From Bacteroidales bacterium (lineage in GTDB: Bacteria > Bacteroidota > Bacteroidia > Bacteroidales > UBA12077): DNA of 64,000 nucleotides. Made by a program: the position numbers and the translations under genes. Of this stretch, positions 46,758-55,031 are shown one piece after another (position 1 is the first letter of the stretch; each line of letters starts with the position of its first letter). The stretch is taken from NCBI GenBank assembly GCA_016342685.1, contig JAEINU010000004.1, positions 186,001 through 250,000 of the forward strand, given 5' to 3'. Below the pieces are notes generated by a model. It was not told the DNA's origin. It did not search any database and saw nothing but the letters and a program-made list of their open reading frames with translations.

Positions 46758-47227
46758 AGAGTTAAGAATTGAATGTCAGTTATATAGTTCTTACTTATTT
46801 GTAAAATAATTTGGAATAAAATGGGAAGTATAAAAACACGTTAATTACGTTAATAGCGTTAATAAAAAATAAAAACCTTAGTATTCATAATACTTTTAGA
46901 AGAATATAAAATTAACGTTCCCTTAACGTAATTAACGAAAAAACAAATAAAGCAAAGACTTTCGTATTCTGTTCCATTAAATATGAAATATCATTAATCT
47001 ATTTGATTAATTTTCAATTTATAAGACAATTCATTAACTTGCATTATTCTGAATCCTACCTAAGAACGCATTGAATATTTGGGAGTGAAGCTTATTCATT
47101 AAATGATTTCGTTTAATATGGATAAAGTATTCCTATATATTAATAGCAGAGCTCCTCCAAAAAAGATTTCCTAAAGTTGAAGTCAACATATTTTAATTAA
47201 TTAAATTTTATTAAAAATTAAAAAATT
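46758..47227. other. 470-bp noncoding stretch containing the CGTTAA array
   Basis: No gene is seen. The region is very A/T-rich and contains the symmetric CGTTAA repeat array at 46839-46937. The last part leads into the CLCA-like gene; I see no convincing TAnnTTTG box close to its start. Confidence 0.6.
46839..46937. repeat. Symmetric iteron-like array of CGTTAA repeats around a central hairpin
   Basis: Three copies of CGTTAAT start at 46839, 46848 and 46857, exactly 9 bp apart. Three inverted copies (TTAACG cores) start at 46911, 46922 and 46931. The outer parts form a perfect 15-bp inverted repeat, CGTTAATTACGTTAA at 46839-46853 against 46923-46937. A small palindrome, AGTATTCATAATACT, at 46880-46894 lies almost exactly at the centre. 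The layout suggests binding sites for a replication initiator or repressor left from a mobile element; this role is inferred. Confidence 0.7.
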
Positions 47228-49606
47228 ATGAGTGTTTTTAAGTCTAAAAACAAAATTTCATTTTGGCTCAAATTTTTCTATCATTTTGAGCAGCAATATC
47301 TAAGAGTAGTTATACTTAGCTTGATACTGGTAATTGGTGGACTTGAATTGGTTACAAATAGTGGAATGGTATATGCTCAGACAACGGAAGGCGAATTGGA
47401 AGGGCGTGCTGCACCAGTTGCATTGCGCCGGTGTGTAGGCGGCTCTAATGCTGGACAATTATGTAACCAAGATGGTAGCTGTCTTGGCTCTACATGCCCG
47501 GACCGCAATGTTTTCAACATTTCCGTAGCAGTCCAATTCAACGCTACCATAGAAGAGTTGAACACAGTTAAAGATATGATTAGTGATGGGTCAGCATGGC
47601 TTTTCGACGTGACGGATGGTCAAGTGGAGATCGGCGAAGCATTCATCTATAACAATGCCTTCGGTACCGGATCTGACGCCGACCTCCGTATTTACCCGAG
47701 TACCTCACCGACCTGGTGGTCAGCACTCGCCGGTGGATGGCAAGTTGGTGGTTCAATGCATATCTCTATTGATAATATTCCTGCAGTAGCCCGTCCGGGT
47801 GAGAGTCTGGCGCATGAGTTCTTTCATCTTGCTTTTGATGCAAAGGATGAATACGAAGAAAAGGCTGTGGGTTGTTTGGAGTGGGTTGCCGATGCCAATT
47901 GTCCTGATCTTGCGGCTATTACAGCAGGAGAAACACCCTGTCTTATGGGTAGTAGAGATCACGGACCGCGTTCAGAGCTTTGCTGGGGTCAGGGCGATCC
48001 AACAGACTTGACTGATGTGTCTGGTGGAAATCATGATGCAACAAACGTTACAGAACAGTCACGTTGTCGCAGCAATCGATCTCTTTGGGCTCAAGCGGTA
48101 TGGGCATATCCAAACACAATATTGGCTCCCATAGGTGCACCTGATCCAGAAGCAAATGGTGCCATAGTTAATACCACCCAATTTGTGATACCTGATGTTA
48201 CAACACGCGTAGTACTGGTACTCGATGAGTCAGGAAGCATGACTCTCGAATCACCCAGTCGTATGGAGCGACTGAAGGTTGCGGCTAAAGATTTTGTAGC
48301 ACTTGCCGAAGATGGCACTGAGCTTGGGATAGTTTCTTATTCAAATGACGCTGAGGCTACGAGTGGTCGGGCTAATGTGGCAATTGCTACGCTCGCCACC
48401 AACCGGACAGCTTGTAATACTGCAATCGACAATCTGATACCTAACAATTGGACCAATATTGGTGACGGGCTCCAAAAGGCAATTGACATGATTACTAACG
48501 CAGGAGGAGTTACTGCTAACACATTCATAGTACTTATGTCAGACGGGCTTAATAATCGGCCATCACCACAATCAACGGCTGATAATCATCTTCAGACTGC
48601 AATCGATGATCTTCTGAATGCCAATATTCCGGTTTATGTTACTTGTACTGGTAGTGATCTTGGATTGGCATCTCAGTGTTCAGAGATTGCAACTGGAACG
48701 GGAGGTTTCTATGTCGATTCTGAAGATCCGAACCGTTTAGCTGAAGCTTTCATCGATTTTCACGAACGAATCTCACGTCGCGATCAGATAACTTCTTTCG
48801 CAACCTGGGCTGCTGGCAATAAGCCTCCTTTAGTTGGGCAGGATAGTATCATCTATGTAGAAGAAAATACAGAATCGGCTACTTTTATCCTGCAATGGCA
48901 TGAGTCTGGAATTGAAGCAAATATGTTTATGGTAGATCCAGATGGTACTGAGCATCATAGTACAGGCATGCCAAAGGGAAGATTCGTGCGGATTTCAAAC
49001 CCGGTACAGGGCGACTGGCAAATGGTTATTAAATGGTCAGGTAACATTCCAAAGAACTACTTAACCCGAGGTTATTCCCGAAACCGTATACATAGTCTTG
49101 GAGCAGGTGTTCGTTACGCCAGTGTATTGCCGGGTGAAGATATCTACATTTACGCTTATCCTCGTAGTGATGGTGGTCCGATAACCAAACCAAATCAAAT
49201 GATTATGGGATCAGTTACTCGACCAGATGGTTCCAGAGATATCATTGAACTGAATGATATGGGACGAAATGGTGATGCAGATAACGCCGACGGGATATAC
49301 ACCGGCGTATACAATAGGACAAATTTAAAAGGGCCATATCAATTCTTGCTTCGCGCTGAAATAGATAAGTGGATTTTATCTCGTGATCAGGAGCGAATTG
49401 ATGAAACACAAGTCAGTCCACGTTTCATCCGAGAAGTACGTGTTTCAGTTGCTGTCGGAGATCCGGGTGATATTGAGCCAAGTCCTGATGATGGAATCGA
49501 TAAACCTGATGACCAGGTAAACTGGTGTAAATGGTTGTTCAGGCTTGCCTTATTGCTATTTATTCTTCTTATTTGGTGCATTGTAAAGTGTCGCAAGCAA
49601 AATTAG
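47228..49606 (+). CDS. CLCA-like metalloprotease / von Willebrand factor A membrane protein
   Basis: This 792-residue protein has a long signal sequence (membrane segment about 27-45, likely cleavage after MVYA), a Cys-rich stretch (residues 69-90), and a metalloprotease-type domain with HEFFHLAFDAKDEY at 196-209. That spacing of HExxH and DEY is the same as in animal CLCA proteins. A VWA domain follows (about 327-510) with a full MIDAS: DESGS at 333-337, Thr409 and Asp439. A beta-rich region and a C-terminal membrane helix (LFRLALLLFILLIWCIVK) with a short basic tail complete it. From about codon 50 the gene is visibly richer in G+C than everything around it, suggesting acquisition by transfer. 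Likely a surface-facing, self-cleaving adhesive protein; this is inferred. Confidence 0.85.
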   Translation: MSVFKSKNKISFWLKFFYHFEQQYLRVVILSLILVIGGLELVTNSGMVYAQTTEGELEGRAAPVALRRCVGGSNAGQLCNQDGSCLGSTCPDRNVFNISVAVQFNATIEELNTVKDMISDGSAWLFDVTDGQVEIGEAFIYNNAFGTGSDADLRIYPSTSPTWWSALAGGWQVGGSMHISIDNIPAVARPGESLAHEFFHLAFDAKDEYEEKAVGCLEWVADANCPDLAAITAGETPCLMGSRDHGPRSELCWGQGDPTDLTDVSGGNHDATNVTEQSRCRSNRSLWAQAVWAYPNTILAPIGAPDPEANGAIVNTTQFVIPDVTTRVVLVLDESGSMTLESPSRMERLKVAAKDFVALAEDGTELGIVSYSNDAEATSGRANVAIATLATNRTACNTAIDNLIPNNWTNIGDGLQKAIDMITNAGGVTANTFIVLMSDGLNNRPSPQSTADNHLQTAIDDLLNANIPVYVTCTGSDLGLASQCSEIATGTGGFYVDSEDPNRLAEAFIDFHERISRRDQITSFATWAAGNKPPLVGQDSIIYVEENTESATFILQWHESGIEANMFMVDPDGTEHHSTGMPKGRFVRISNPVQGDWQMVIKWSGNIPKNYLTRGYSRNRIHSLGAGVRYASVLPGEDIYIYAYPRSDGGPITKPNQMIMGSVTRPDGSRDIIELNDMGRNGDADNADGIYTGVYNRTNLKGPYQFLLRAEIDKWILSRDQERIDETQVSPRFIREVRVSVAVGDPGDIEPSPDDGIDKPDDQVNWCKWLFRLALLLFILLIWCIVKCRKQN

Positions 49607-49631
49607 CTGATGATAGTTTAGTTGAACAATA

Positions 49632-49683
49632 CAGAGAGCTTATTGATTTTACCACTGATAGGTAACATTGAATAAGCTCTCTG
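49632..49683. terminator. Perfect 13-bp inverted repeat after the CLCA-like gene
   Basis: CAGAGAGCTTATT (49632-49644) pairs perfectly with AATAAGCTCTCTG (49671-49683) across a 26-nt loop. It starts 26 bp after the CLCA-like stop codon. There is no T-run, so a role as terminator, mRNA stabiliser or element end is open. Confidence 0.5.
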
Positions 49684-49979
49684 AATTAGATTGATGCTCA
49701 ACAATAGTAAGTAAATCAATTTAGTTTTATAAGTCAGATCAGAAAAGCTATGTAAAGCACAGATAAACAACGCTAAACATGCTTTTTATTATATTTGGCG
49801 ATGAATAATAATAGTTATATAGTGCTGTAAATTAATGCAAAAGCAAATACTTTGAATAGCTTTAATTCTAAAAAGTATGTTAAGTTTCGGAAATACAATA
49901 AACAAAGGGAAAAGATTAATGTTGCTCAAGAAAAATTAAACAAAACATAAATAGTGTAAGTTATTAAATGATAATTTAT

Positions 49980-49987
49980 TAAATTTG
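49980..49987 (+). promoter_or_regulatory. Promoter -7 element outside the left inverted repeat
   Basis: TAAATTTG fits TAnnTTTG exactly and reads rightward into the 24-bp repeat and the pentapeptide gene (ATG at 50024). It lies 15 bp outside the repeat, so it would stay in place if the segment were inverted. No -33 box is clear. Confidence 0.5.
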
Positions 49988-50002
49988 AATTAGTAAAATT
50001 TA

Positions 50003-50026
50003 AATAACGGATAACTATTTATTATG
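50003..50026 (+). repeat. Left copy of 24-bp inverted repeat (contains start codon)
   Basis: The repeat begins AATAACGGATAACTATTTAT and ends with the ATG of the pentapeptide gene. An exact copy in opposite orientation is at 53803-53826 and ends with the ATG of the radical SAM gene. Identity stops right after the ATG on one side and at AATAAC on the other. Confidence 0.9.
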
Positions 50027-51514
50027 GATATTATAAAAAGAACTCAAGGGCTTCCTTTTTATTCACGAGATGAATTATCAATAGCTTTGGGGGAACTCGA
50101 AAAACACGGACAAGTTAATGCTTGCAACAACAACAGGGTTTTCGAGATTGCTATAGGTGCAACCTATTCAGGAGATTATACCCGGAAGAGTTTAAAAAGA
50201 TCTAATTTAACTCAATGTAAATTTATTGAAGCTGATTTTACTAGAGTTGCTGCAACAGGGTCAAAATTTCTTAAATCGGATTTTATAGATTGTAATATAA
50301 ATGGAGCTAACTTTCAATATTGTGATTTTTCAGGATCTTCTATAAGGACAGAAAATAAAAAAATTATTTTAGAAGGAAGTAATTTTAGTGAAAGCATATT
50401 CTCTGATTCAAAATTGCACGATCTTGCTATTGTTGCTTGTTCTTTTTCTCAGGTATTGTTTTATAAATCAATTATAAAAAACTGTAATATAAAATCTACA
50501 ACGTTTGAAAACTCAACATTTATAAATTGCACATTTGAGAATATAGAACTAAGAAACCTTAATCTTGAATATGCTGAGTTTAAGAATGTAAAAATGAAAA
50601 ATGTTGTATTGCCATTCTCACAAATGCCATATACCTTTGGAGGGCTGACATACTTATTTGAAACTAATGATAATGTTTTTTTAAGTTCTAAAAAAAATCA
50701 AGAAGAAAAGATTACAATAGACGAATATAAAAAGAGCCTTATATATTTAGAAAAATATTACCTATCCATAAACGAATTCTTCCCTTTAACAAATATATAT
50801 TTAGCTCAAAAAAAACTGGATTATGCTTACCAATCAATAATTAGTGGTTTAGTCTATTCTGTGCAAAATAAGGATTTCAGAATGCTTAAATTCTTTTGCC
50901 GCTTGGCATCAATAAGTGATTGTTTTTCTTCTAAACAACTACTTGAATTATACAACAAGATCCATGAGATTATTCCCGCAGAGCATCTATATATAAGCGA
51001 GTTGCATAATTATGAAATTCACATTGGGGAAATTCGAACACTTCTATTAAATAATAAGGTAAACAAACTTTCAGCTCAAATAAATATTAAAACTAACATT
51101 GAAAATCAGAATAGTATTGACCTTGGTTACTTAATAAAGGTATTAAATGAAACTATTAGGTTGAGTAATGATAATCTCAAATGGGATATGATTGAAATAC
51201 GTCATAACTCGCCTTATGAACTATTTCTTCAAATTTCATCAAGCGATTATACTTTCATAATCTCAAGTATTGTTTTTGTTTATACGGTGTTGATGAAATC
51301 CAATAAATTGTATCAAGAATTCTGTAATACAGCCTTAAAGCATTTAGATGTAAAGAAAAAAGTATTTGAGAATAAGGAACTGAAAAATTTAAAAGAAGAG
51401 TTGGAAAAGCGGAATATTAAAATTAATGATGCCAGACATCATATCAGTGGCACAGATTTCTTTAGTAACACATCGATTGATAATAAACTTATTCATTTTC
51501 ATTTAAAAGAATAA
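50024..51514 (+). CDS. Pentapeptide-repeat protein with helical C-terminal domain
   Basis: Residues about 45-195 of this 496-residue protein contain irregular pentapeptide repeats (LKRSNLTQCKFIEADFTRV, ANFQYCDFSGSSI, FENSTFINCTFENIEL) that should fold as a right-handed beta helix. The rest is a helical domain, with a hydrophobic segment YTFIISSIVFVYTVLMK at about 407-423 and a charged coiled-coil tail. The function is unknown; related multi-domain pentapeptide proteins occur as effectors or scaffolds. Its leader and start codon are identical, in mirror orientation, to those of the convergent gene. The two 3' ends overlap by 16 bp. Confidence 0.82.
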   Translation: MDIIKRTQGLPFYSRDELSIALGELEKHGQVNACNNNRVFEIAIGATYSGDYTRKSLKRSNLTQCKFIEADFTRVAATGSKFLKSDFIDCNINGANFQYCDFSGSSIRTENKKIILEGSNFSESIFSDSKLHDLAIVACSFSQVLFYKSIIKNCNIKSTTFENSTFINCTFENIELRNLNLEYAEFKNVKMKNVVLPFSQMPYTFGGLTYLFETNDNVFLSSKKNQEEKITIDEYKKSLIYLEKYYLSINEFFPLTNIYLAQKKLDYAYQSIISGLVYSVQNKDFRMLKFFCRLASISDCFSSKQLLELYNKIHEIIPAEHLYISELHNYEIHIGEIRTLLLNNKVNKLSAQINIKTNIENQNSIDLGYLIKVLNETIRLSNDNLKWDMIEIRHNSPYELFLQISSSDYTFIISSIVFVYTVLMKSNKLYQEFCNTALKHLDVKKKVFENKELKNLKEELEKRNIKINDARHHISGTDFFSNTSIDNKLIHFHLKE

Positions 51515-53805
51515 GAAATATTTTGTACAACTGATAAAGTATTATTTTGACATTTTGTACAAGATGGACCAAGAGAAATGTTATAATTTGAGCAAATTTT
51601 AAGAATTTCTTTGAGTAAAAAATTAATTCGACTATAAGATGAAGGTATCTGATTGCTTAAAGAAGTGTCAGGAAGGGGTCGAAATAATGAAATAATTGGA
51701 CTAACTCCTATTCTACAAAGATCTTCTATTCCTTTTAACAAACTTAAATTTTCTTCTAAACCAAGAATTATGAGACTTCTAACATTTCCATTATTCCCCC
51801 ATAGTTTAACGGATTCAGTTAATGCTTCATAATATTGTTCAATAGGGATGTTACTTTTCCCTGGCATCAACTTCTTAGCTATCTTGCGATCAAAAATTTC
51901 GATATTGAATCCAACCTCATCAACTCCTACTTTATATAGTTCTTCTAATACCGATAAATTGTTTGGTGGAAGTGACATTAGATAAATCTTTTTTGAAGAT
52001 TTATTCTTTATGTAAGATGCTAATTGAATTATTCGATCCCATCCATAATTTGGGCGAGCTGATCCCCCTCCTATTAAAAAGTGATTAAAATTATCCTGTT
52101 TCAAATAATAATCAATTACTTCATAGATATCATCTAAATCAAATGGAATTCCATTTTTTGGCAAATCGCAAAACTTACACGACATATTTTCTTGCTTAAA
52201 ATAACATAAAGATTGATGATGAATTCTAAGGCGATCAGTTGCTAACTTTGATATTTTAGAAAAAGGAATTCCTGATTTAGTAATGTTTAATGCCCCATTA
52301 TCTTTTAAGTCTATATTGATTGGAAATAAATACTCATTATAACAAAATAAATGATAGTCGTTATTAGAGTAATCTATCTTAAAAGGGCTTAATTGTGTTA
52401 ATTTTACATCAATTGGGCTATTAATAAAAACTTCATTCTCATAATTAAAATCAATAGCACTAAAAACAGCATCTCTAACACCTCCTGCTTTTTCCAAATT
52501 CCTTTTTGTATTAGAAGTAATGTATATTCCTTGATTCATTAGTCTGGTTTTTATCTCAGATATTCCAACATTTTTATTAAAAATAAAACCATAAATATTA
52601 TCGTGGACTACCACTTCTTTATCTTCATTTATTGATGCAATATTAGTATTAAGGATAAGTCTAAATAAATATCCATCTTGATGTGAAACACTACTCTGAT
52701 TAAAACCATCTAGATTAATTGATGAGATCAATTTTTCTTGGTTATATCGATTAAAAATGTGTGTAGAATGCTTTTCTTTTTTTGTTTCCTGATGATAGGA
52801 GTAACAACTATAAGGGATGGTTATATTAAAATTTAAAGTTTGTTTCAATCTATCTTCATAGAATGACCTTATAGTTAACTCTTGTATAGAAGGCAAATTA
52901 TTTTCCTTAAAAGCTCTATTCAATAATATGGACGATGCTTGAAATCGATTGTTAACTTCAATAAAATAAGCATCCTCTGAGTTTATAATAAAATCTATGC
53001 CACAAACTCCACGATAACCACTAATACGTAATAATTCTGATATTTTTTTTGAGTAGGTTCTAATCTTTTTTTGTAGGTTTTTATCTATTTGATTAAAACA
53101 AACAAAGTCCGCACCTTTATATAATAACCTATTTTTAGATCTTTCAATTATTTGAACAGATGGTGTAAGATCAATTATTTGATTTTCAAAAATAATTGTG
53201 TGAACATTTACTGGTATATAGTTTTGGTGATAAGGAGAAACTAAATAAGACTCATTGTTTTTAATATAAGGTAAAATATCTTTTTCAGTTTTATCTTCAA
53301 GGATATATGTGCCAAAACCTCCTGCAGCTGAATTCTCCTGAATTACAAATGTTGTCTTATTTGGAAAGAATGAGCATATATTCTTTAAAGTACATTGATT
53401 CCCTAAGAATAGTCTTGACTGTAGAGATGGAACGTAATTAGAGAATACAAATCTTGATTGAATTTTATTAGCTAAGAATCTTAATACACTATTATCATTT
53501 ACACAAATACACTTTTCAACTATATCTATTCCCAATTTATATGCAAAAGAAGGATTATAGAACATCAGTTTTGCATGTCTATCTTTCTTTAATAATTCCG
53601 TAATTTCTTTTAGAAAAAACTTGTTCAATTCATCATTTGGTATATTATGATTAACCCTTTCGTTATCTGAACTTTGAAATGGAATGTTATTATTTTCATT
53701 TGACCCAAATATTGTTATACTTCCTCTGAATAGATTATTTATATAATCAATGTCAGATTCTCTAGTGCCTATCCAATATATATTTTCAGTATTCCAATCA
53801 ATCAT
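51499..53805 (-). CDS. ATP-grasp / radical SAM fusion enzyme
   Basis: This 768-residue cytoplasmic protein joins two catalytic modules. Residues about 110-320 are an ATP-grasp ligase domain with Gly-rich loop NSAAGGFGTYILE and metal-binding end GYRGVCGIDFIIN ... YFIEVNNRFQASS. Residues about 530-740 are a radical SAM domain with cluster motif CYFKQENMSCKFC (Cys534, Cys543, Cys546; CX8CX2C, not the usual CX3CX2C) and the SAM-binding FLIGGGSARPNYGW. A second Cys pair, SCTKC, is near the C-terminus (about 748-751). This suggests a peptide- or amino-acid-modifying enzyme; substrate and product are unknown. No precursor peptide was found next to it. It follows the recombinase gene on the same strand after 28 bp. 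Confidence 0.85.
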   Translation of the reverse strand: MIDWNTENIYWIGTRESDIDYINNLFRGSITIFGSNENNNIPFQSSDNERVNHNIPNDELNKFFLKEITELLKKDRHAKLMFYNPSFAYKLGIDIVEKCICVNDNSVLRFLANKIQSRFVFSNYVPSLQSRLFLGNQCTLKNICSFFPNKTTFVIQENSAAGGFGTYILEDKTEKDILPYIKNNESYLVSPYHQNYIPVNVHTIIFENQIIDLTPSVQIIERSKNRLLYKGADFVCFNQIDKNLQKKIRTYSKKISELLRISGYRGVCGIDFIINSEDAYFIEVNNRFQASSILLNRAFKENNLPSIQELTIRSFYEDRLKQTLNFNITIPYSCYSYHQETKKEKHSTHIFNRYNQEKLISSINLDGFNQSSVSHQDGYLFRLILNTNIASINEDKEVVVHDNIYGFIFNKNVGISEIKTRLMNQGIYITSNTKRNLEKAGGVRDAVFSAIDFNYENEVFINSPIDVKLTQLSPFKIDYSNNDYHLFCYNEYLFPINIDLKDNGALNITKSGIPFSKISKLATDRLRIHHQSLCYFKQENMSCKFCDLPKNGIPFDLDDIYEVIDYYLKQDNFNHFLIGGGSARPNYGWDRIIQLASYIKNKSSKKIYLMSLPPNNLSVLEELYKVGVDEVGFNIEIFDRKIAKKLMPGKSNIPIEQYYEALTESVKLWGNNGNVRSLIILGLEENLSLLKGIEDLCRIGVSPIISLFRPLPDTSLSNQIPSSYSRINFLLKEILKICSNYNISLGPSCTKCQNNTLSVVQNISYSFK

Positions 53806-53826
53806 AATAAATAGTTATCCGTTATT
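53803..53826 (-). repeat. Right copy of 24-bp inverted repeat (contains start codon)
   Basis: Read on the minus strand this is base-for-base the same 24 bp as 50003-50026, ending with the ATG of the ATP-grasp/radical SAM gene. Between the two copies are 3,776 bp holding just the two convergent genes. The recombinase stop codon is only 7 bp outside it. Confidence 0.9.
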
Positions 53827-53833
53827 CAGAGAA

Positions 53834-54757
53834 CTACATATTCATTCCATTTCTTGGATGTTTTTGTGTTAGAATTTCACATTTCTTTTTATTATTTACA
53901 TGAGTATAAATCTGAGTGGTATTAATTGAACTGTGTCCCAGAATATTTTGAATATAACGTATATCGACATCCTGTTCTAAAAGTAGTGTTGCAAAGGTGT
54001 GTCTAAAAATATGAGGTGTAATATGTTTTGGAATTTGTGCTTTGATGCTGTGCTTTCGTACCATGTGTCTAACAGATTGTTCTGAAAGCTTTTGCTTTAG
54101 CCGATTTACAAAAAAATATTCATTTATTACAGATTCAAATCTGTAGTAATAAGTGATTAAAGAATTCTTAACTTCTTCATTAGGAATAGGAATATTACGT
54201 TCTTTACTCCCCTTTCCATTTACTGTAATAATGGTAAAGTCTGTATCGATATTTTGTAGCTTGAGATTACATAGTTCAGAAACCCTAATTCCAGTTGCAA
54301 ATAAAAGCTCCAAAACTGCTATATCCCTTAGTCTTTCAGCAAAGGTGTAAGTTTCAGTTTGTTTCACTTTATCTTTTGCTTTGTAAGCAGTAGATAATAT
54401 TTTTTCAACTTGTTGTAATGTCATTACTTTAGGTAATTGTGCAGGAATTCTTATTGTAGCTCTGACTTTTCTGAATGGATTTACTTGAATAGTTTCGTCA
54501 AATTCATGGTAGTTAAAAAAAACTTTTGCAGTTGCTATTTTTCTTTTAATTGTTTTTGGAGCAAATGATGATAGTTTATGTAAATACCCTTTAATTTCAT
54601 CTTTCTCAACATCTTCAATTACTCTAATATTATTTACACTTAGATATAATTCAAGTTGATTTAAATCTATCGAATATGCTTTCAAGGTCTTCATACTCAG
54701 GTTTTTTTCTTTTTGACAGTAAATTAAAAATTTTTCGATTGCTTCTTGTACTTTCAT
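53834..54757 (-). CDS. Tyrosine recombinase (XerC/D-like integrase)
   Basis: This 307-residue site-specific recombinase has a SAM-like N-terminal core-binding domain (KFLIYCQKEKNLSMKTLKAY) and a full catalytic domain: Arg in ATGIRVSELCNL, Lys in GKGSKERNIPIP, HIFRHTFATLLLEQD (His and second Arg), His in LGHSSINTTQ, and the nucleophile Tyr in IYTHV. The ATG at 54757 is preferred over the extension to 54784. It sits directly outside the right copy of the 24-bp repeat and is transcribed toward it. That is the position expected for the recombinase of an invertible segment or integrated element. Confidence 0.93.
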   Translation of the reverse strand: MKVQEAIEKFLIYCQKEKNLSMKTLKAYSIDLNQLELYLSVNNIRVIEDVEKDEIKGYLHKLSSFAPKTIKRKIATAKVFFNYHEFDETIQVNPFRKVRATIRIPAQLPKVMTLQQVEKILSTAYKAKDKVKQTETYTFAERLRDIAVLELLFATGIRVSELCNLKLQNIDTDFTIITVNGKGSKERNIPIPNEEVKNSLITYYYRFESVINEYFFVNRLKQKLSEQSVRHMVRKHSIKAQIPKHITPHIFRHTFATLLLEQDVDIRYIQNILGHSSINTTQIYTHVNNKKKCEILTQKHPRNGMNM

Positions 54758-54781
54758 AATGCGATTTATGTTAAAGAGGAG

Positions 54782-54789
54782 CAAATTTA
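54782..54789 (-). promoter_or_regulatory. Promoter -7 element of the recombinase gene
   Basis: Read on the minus strand, TAAATTTG fits the Bacteroidota -7 consensus and lies 24 bp before the recombinase ATG. It is the same octamer as the element before the pentapeptide gene. Confidence 0.45.
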
Positions 54790-54795
54790 CTTTTT

Positions 54796-54818
54796 AATAG
54801 ATATAGTCGTTATTTAAA
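54796..54818 (-). repeat. Degenerate third copy of the leader repeat upstream of the recombinase
   Basis: On the minus strand this reads TTTAAATAACGACTATATCT and on into ATT. Its first 11 bases match the left copy of the leader including its flank (TTTAAATAACG at 49999-50009), and its end resembles the ACTATTTATT part. It could be an old recombination site or a diverged promoter leader. The similarity is short and may be partly chance. Confidence 0.4.
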
Positions 54819-55031
54819 AAACTAATGAGTATTGTTGTGTTTAGAAAGTTTACATATAGATTTAAGTTCAAACAGGTATAATCAATTTATATTCAGTTTG
54901 TTTAATGGTTTTGCCTGCCCCATTAACCCTTCGGGACAGTTGGTGAAGCTAACGCGAATCATGAAGGCTGACCGACAATTCGAAATTTGCAAAAGTGTAC
55001 AATTTTTGTCAATGCTCAAAATGCCGATAAA
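54819..55031. other. Gap before the phosphatase gene with a locally G+C-rich stretch
   Basis: No gene is seen. From about 54905 to 54985 the base composition rises clearly (GCCTGCCCCATTAACCC, CTTCGGGACAGTTGGTGAAG), unlike its surroundings. It may be a fragment of a dispersed repeat or a scar of insertion. It does not fold as a tRNA by eye. Confidence 0.4.

Larger units (their letters stand above)
49607..50023. other. 417-bp gap with hairpin and promoter region
   Basis: No gene is seen. The gap holds a hairpin at 49632-49683 just after the CLCA-like gene, about 270 bp of A/T-rich sequence without clear signals, a promoter-like TAAATTTG at 49980-49987, and the left copy of the 24-bp inverted repeat at its right end. 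Confidence 0.6.

Noticed and set aside
47228..49606. Possible type IX secretion substrate
   Set aside because: The C-terminus is a membrane helix with a basic tail, not a sorting domain of the YPNP type.
54895..54990. G+C-rich stretch considered as a tRNA or attachment site
   Set aside because: It does not fold into a cloverleaf by eye and no second copy that would form an att pair was found in the window.
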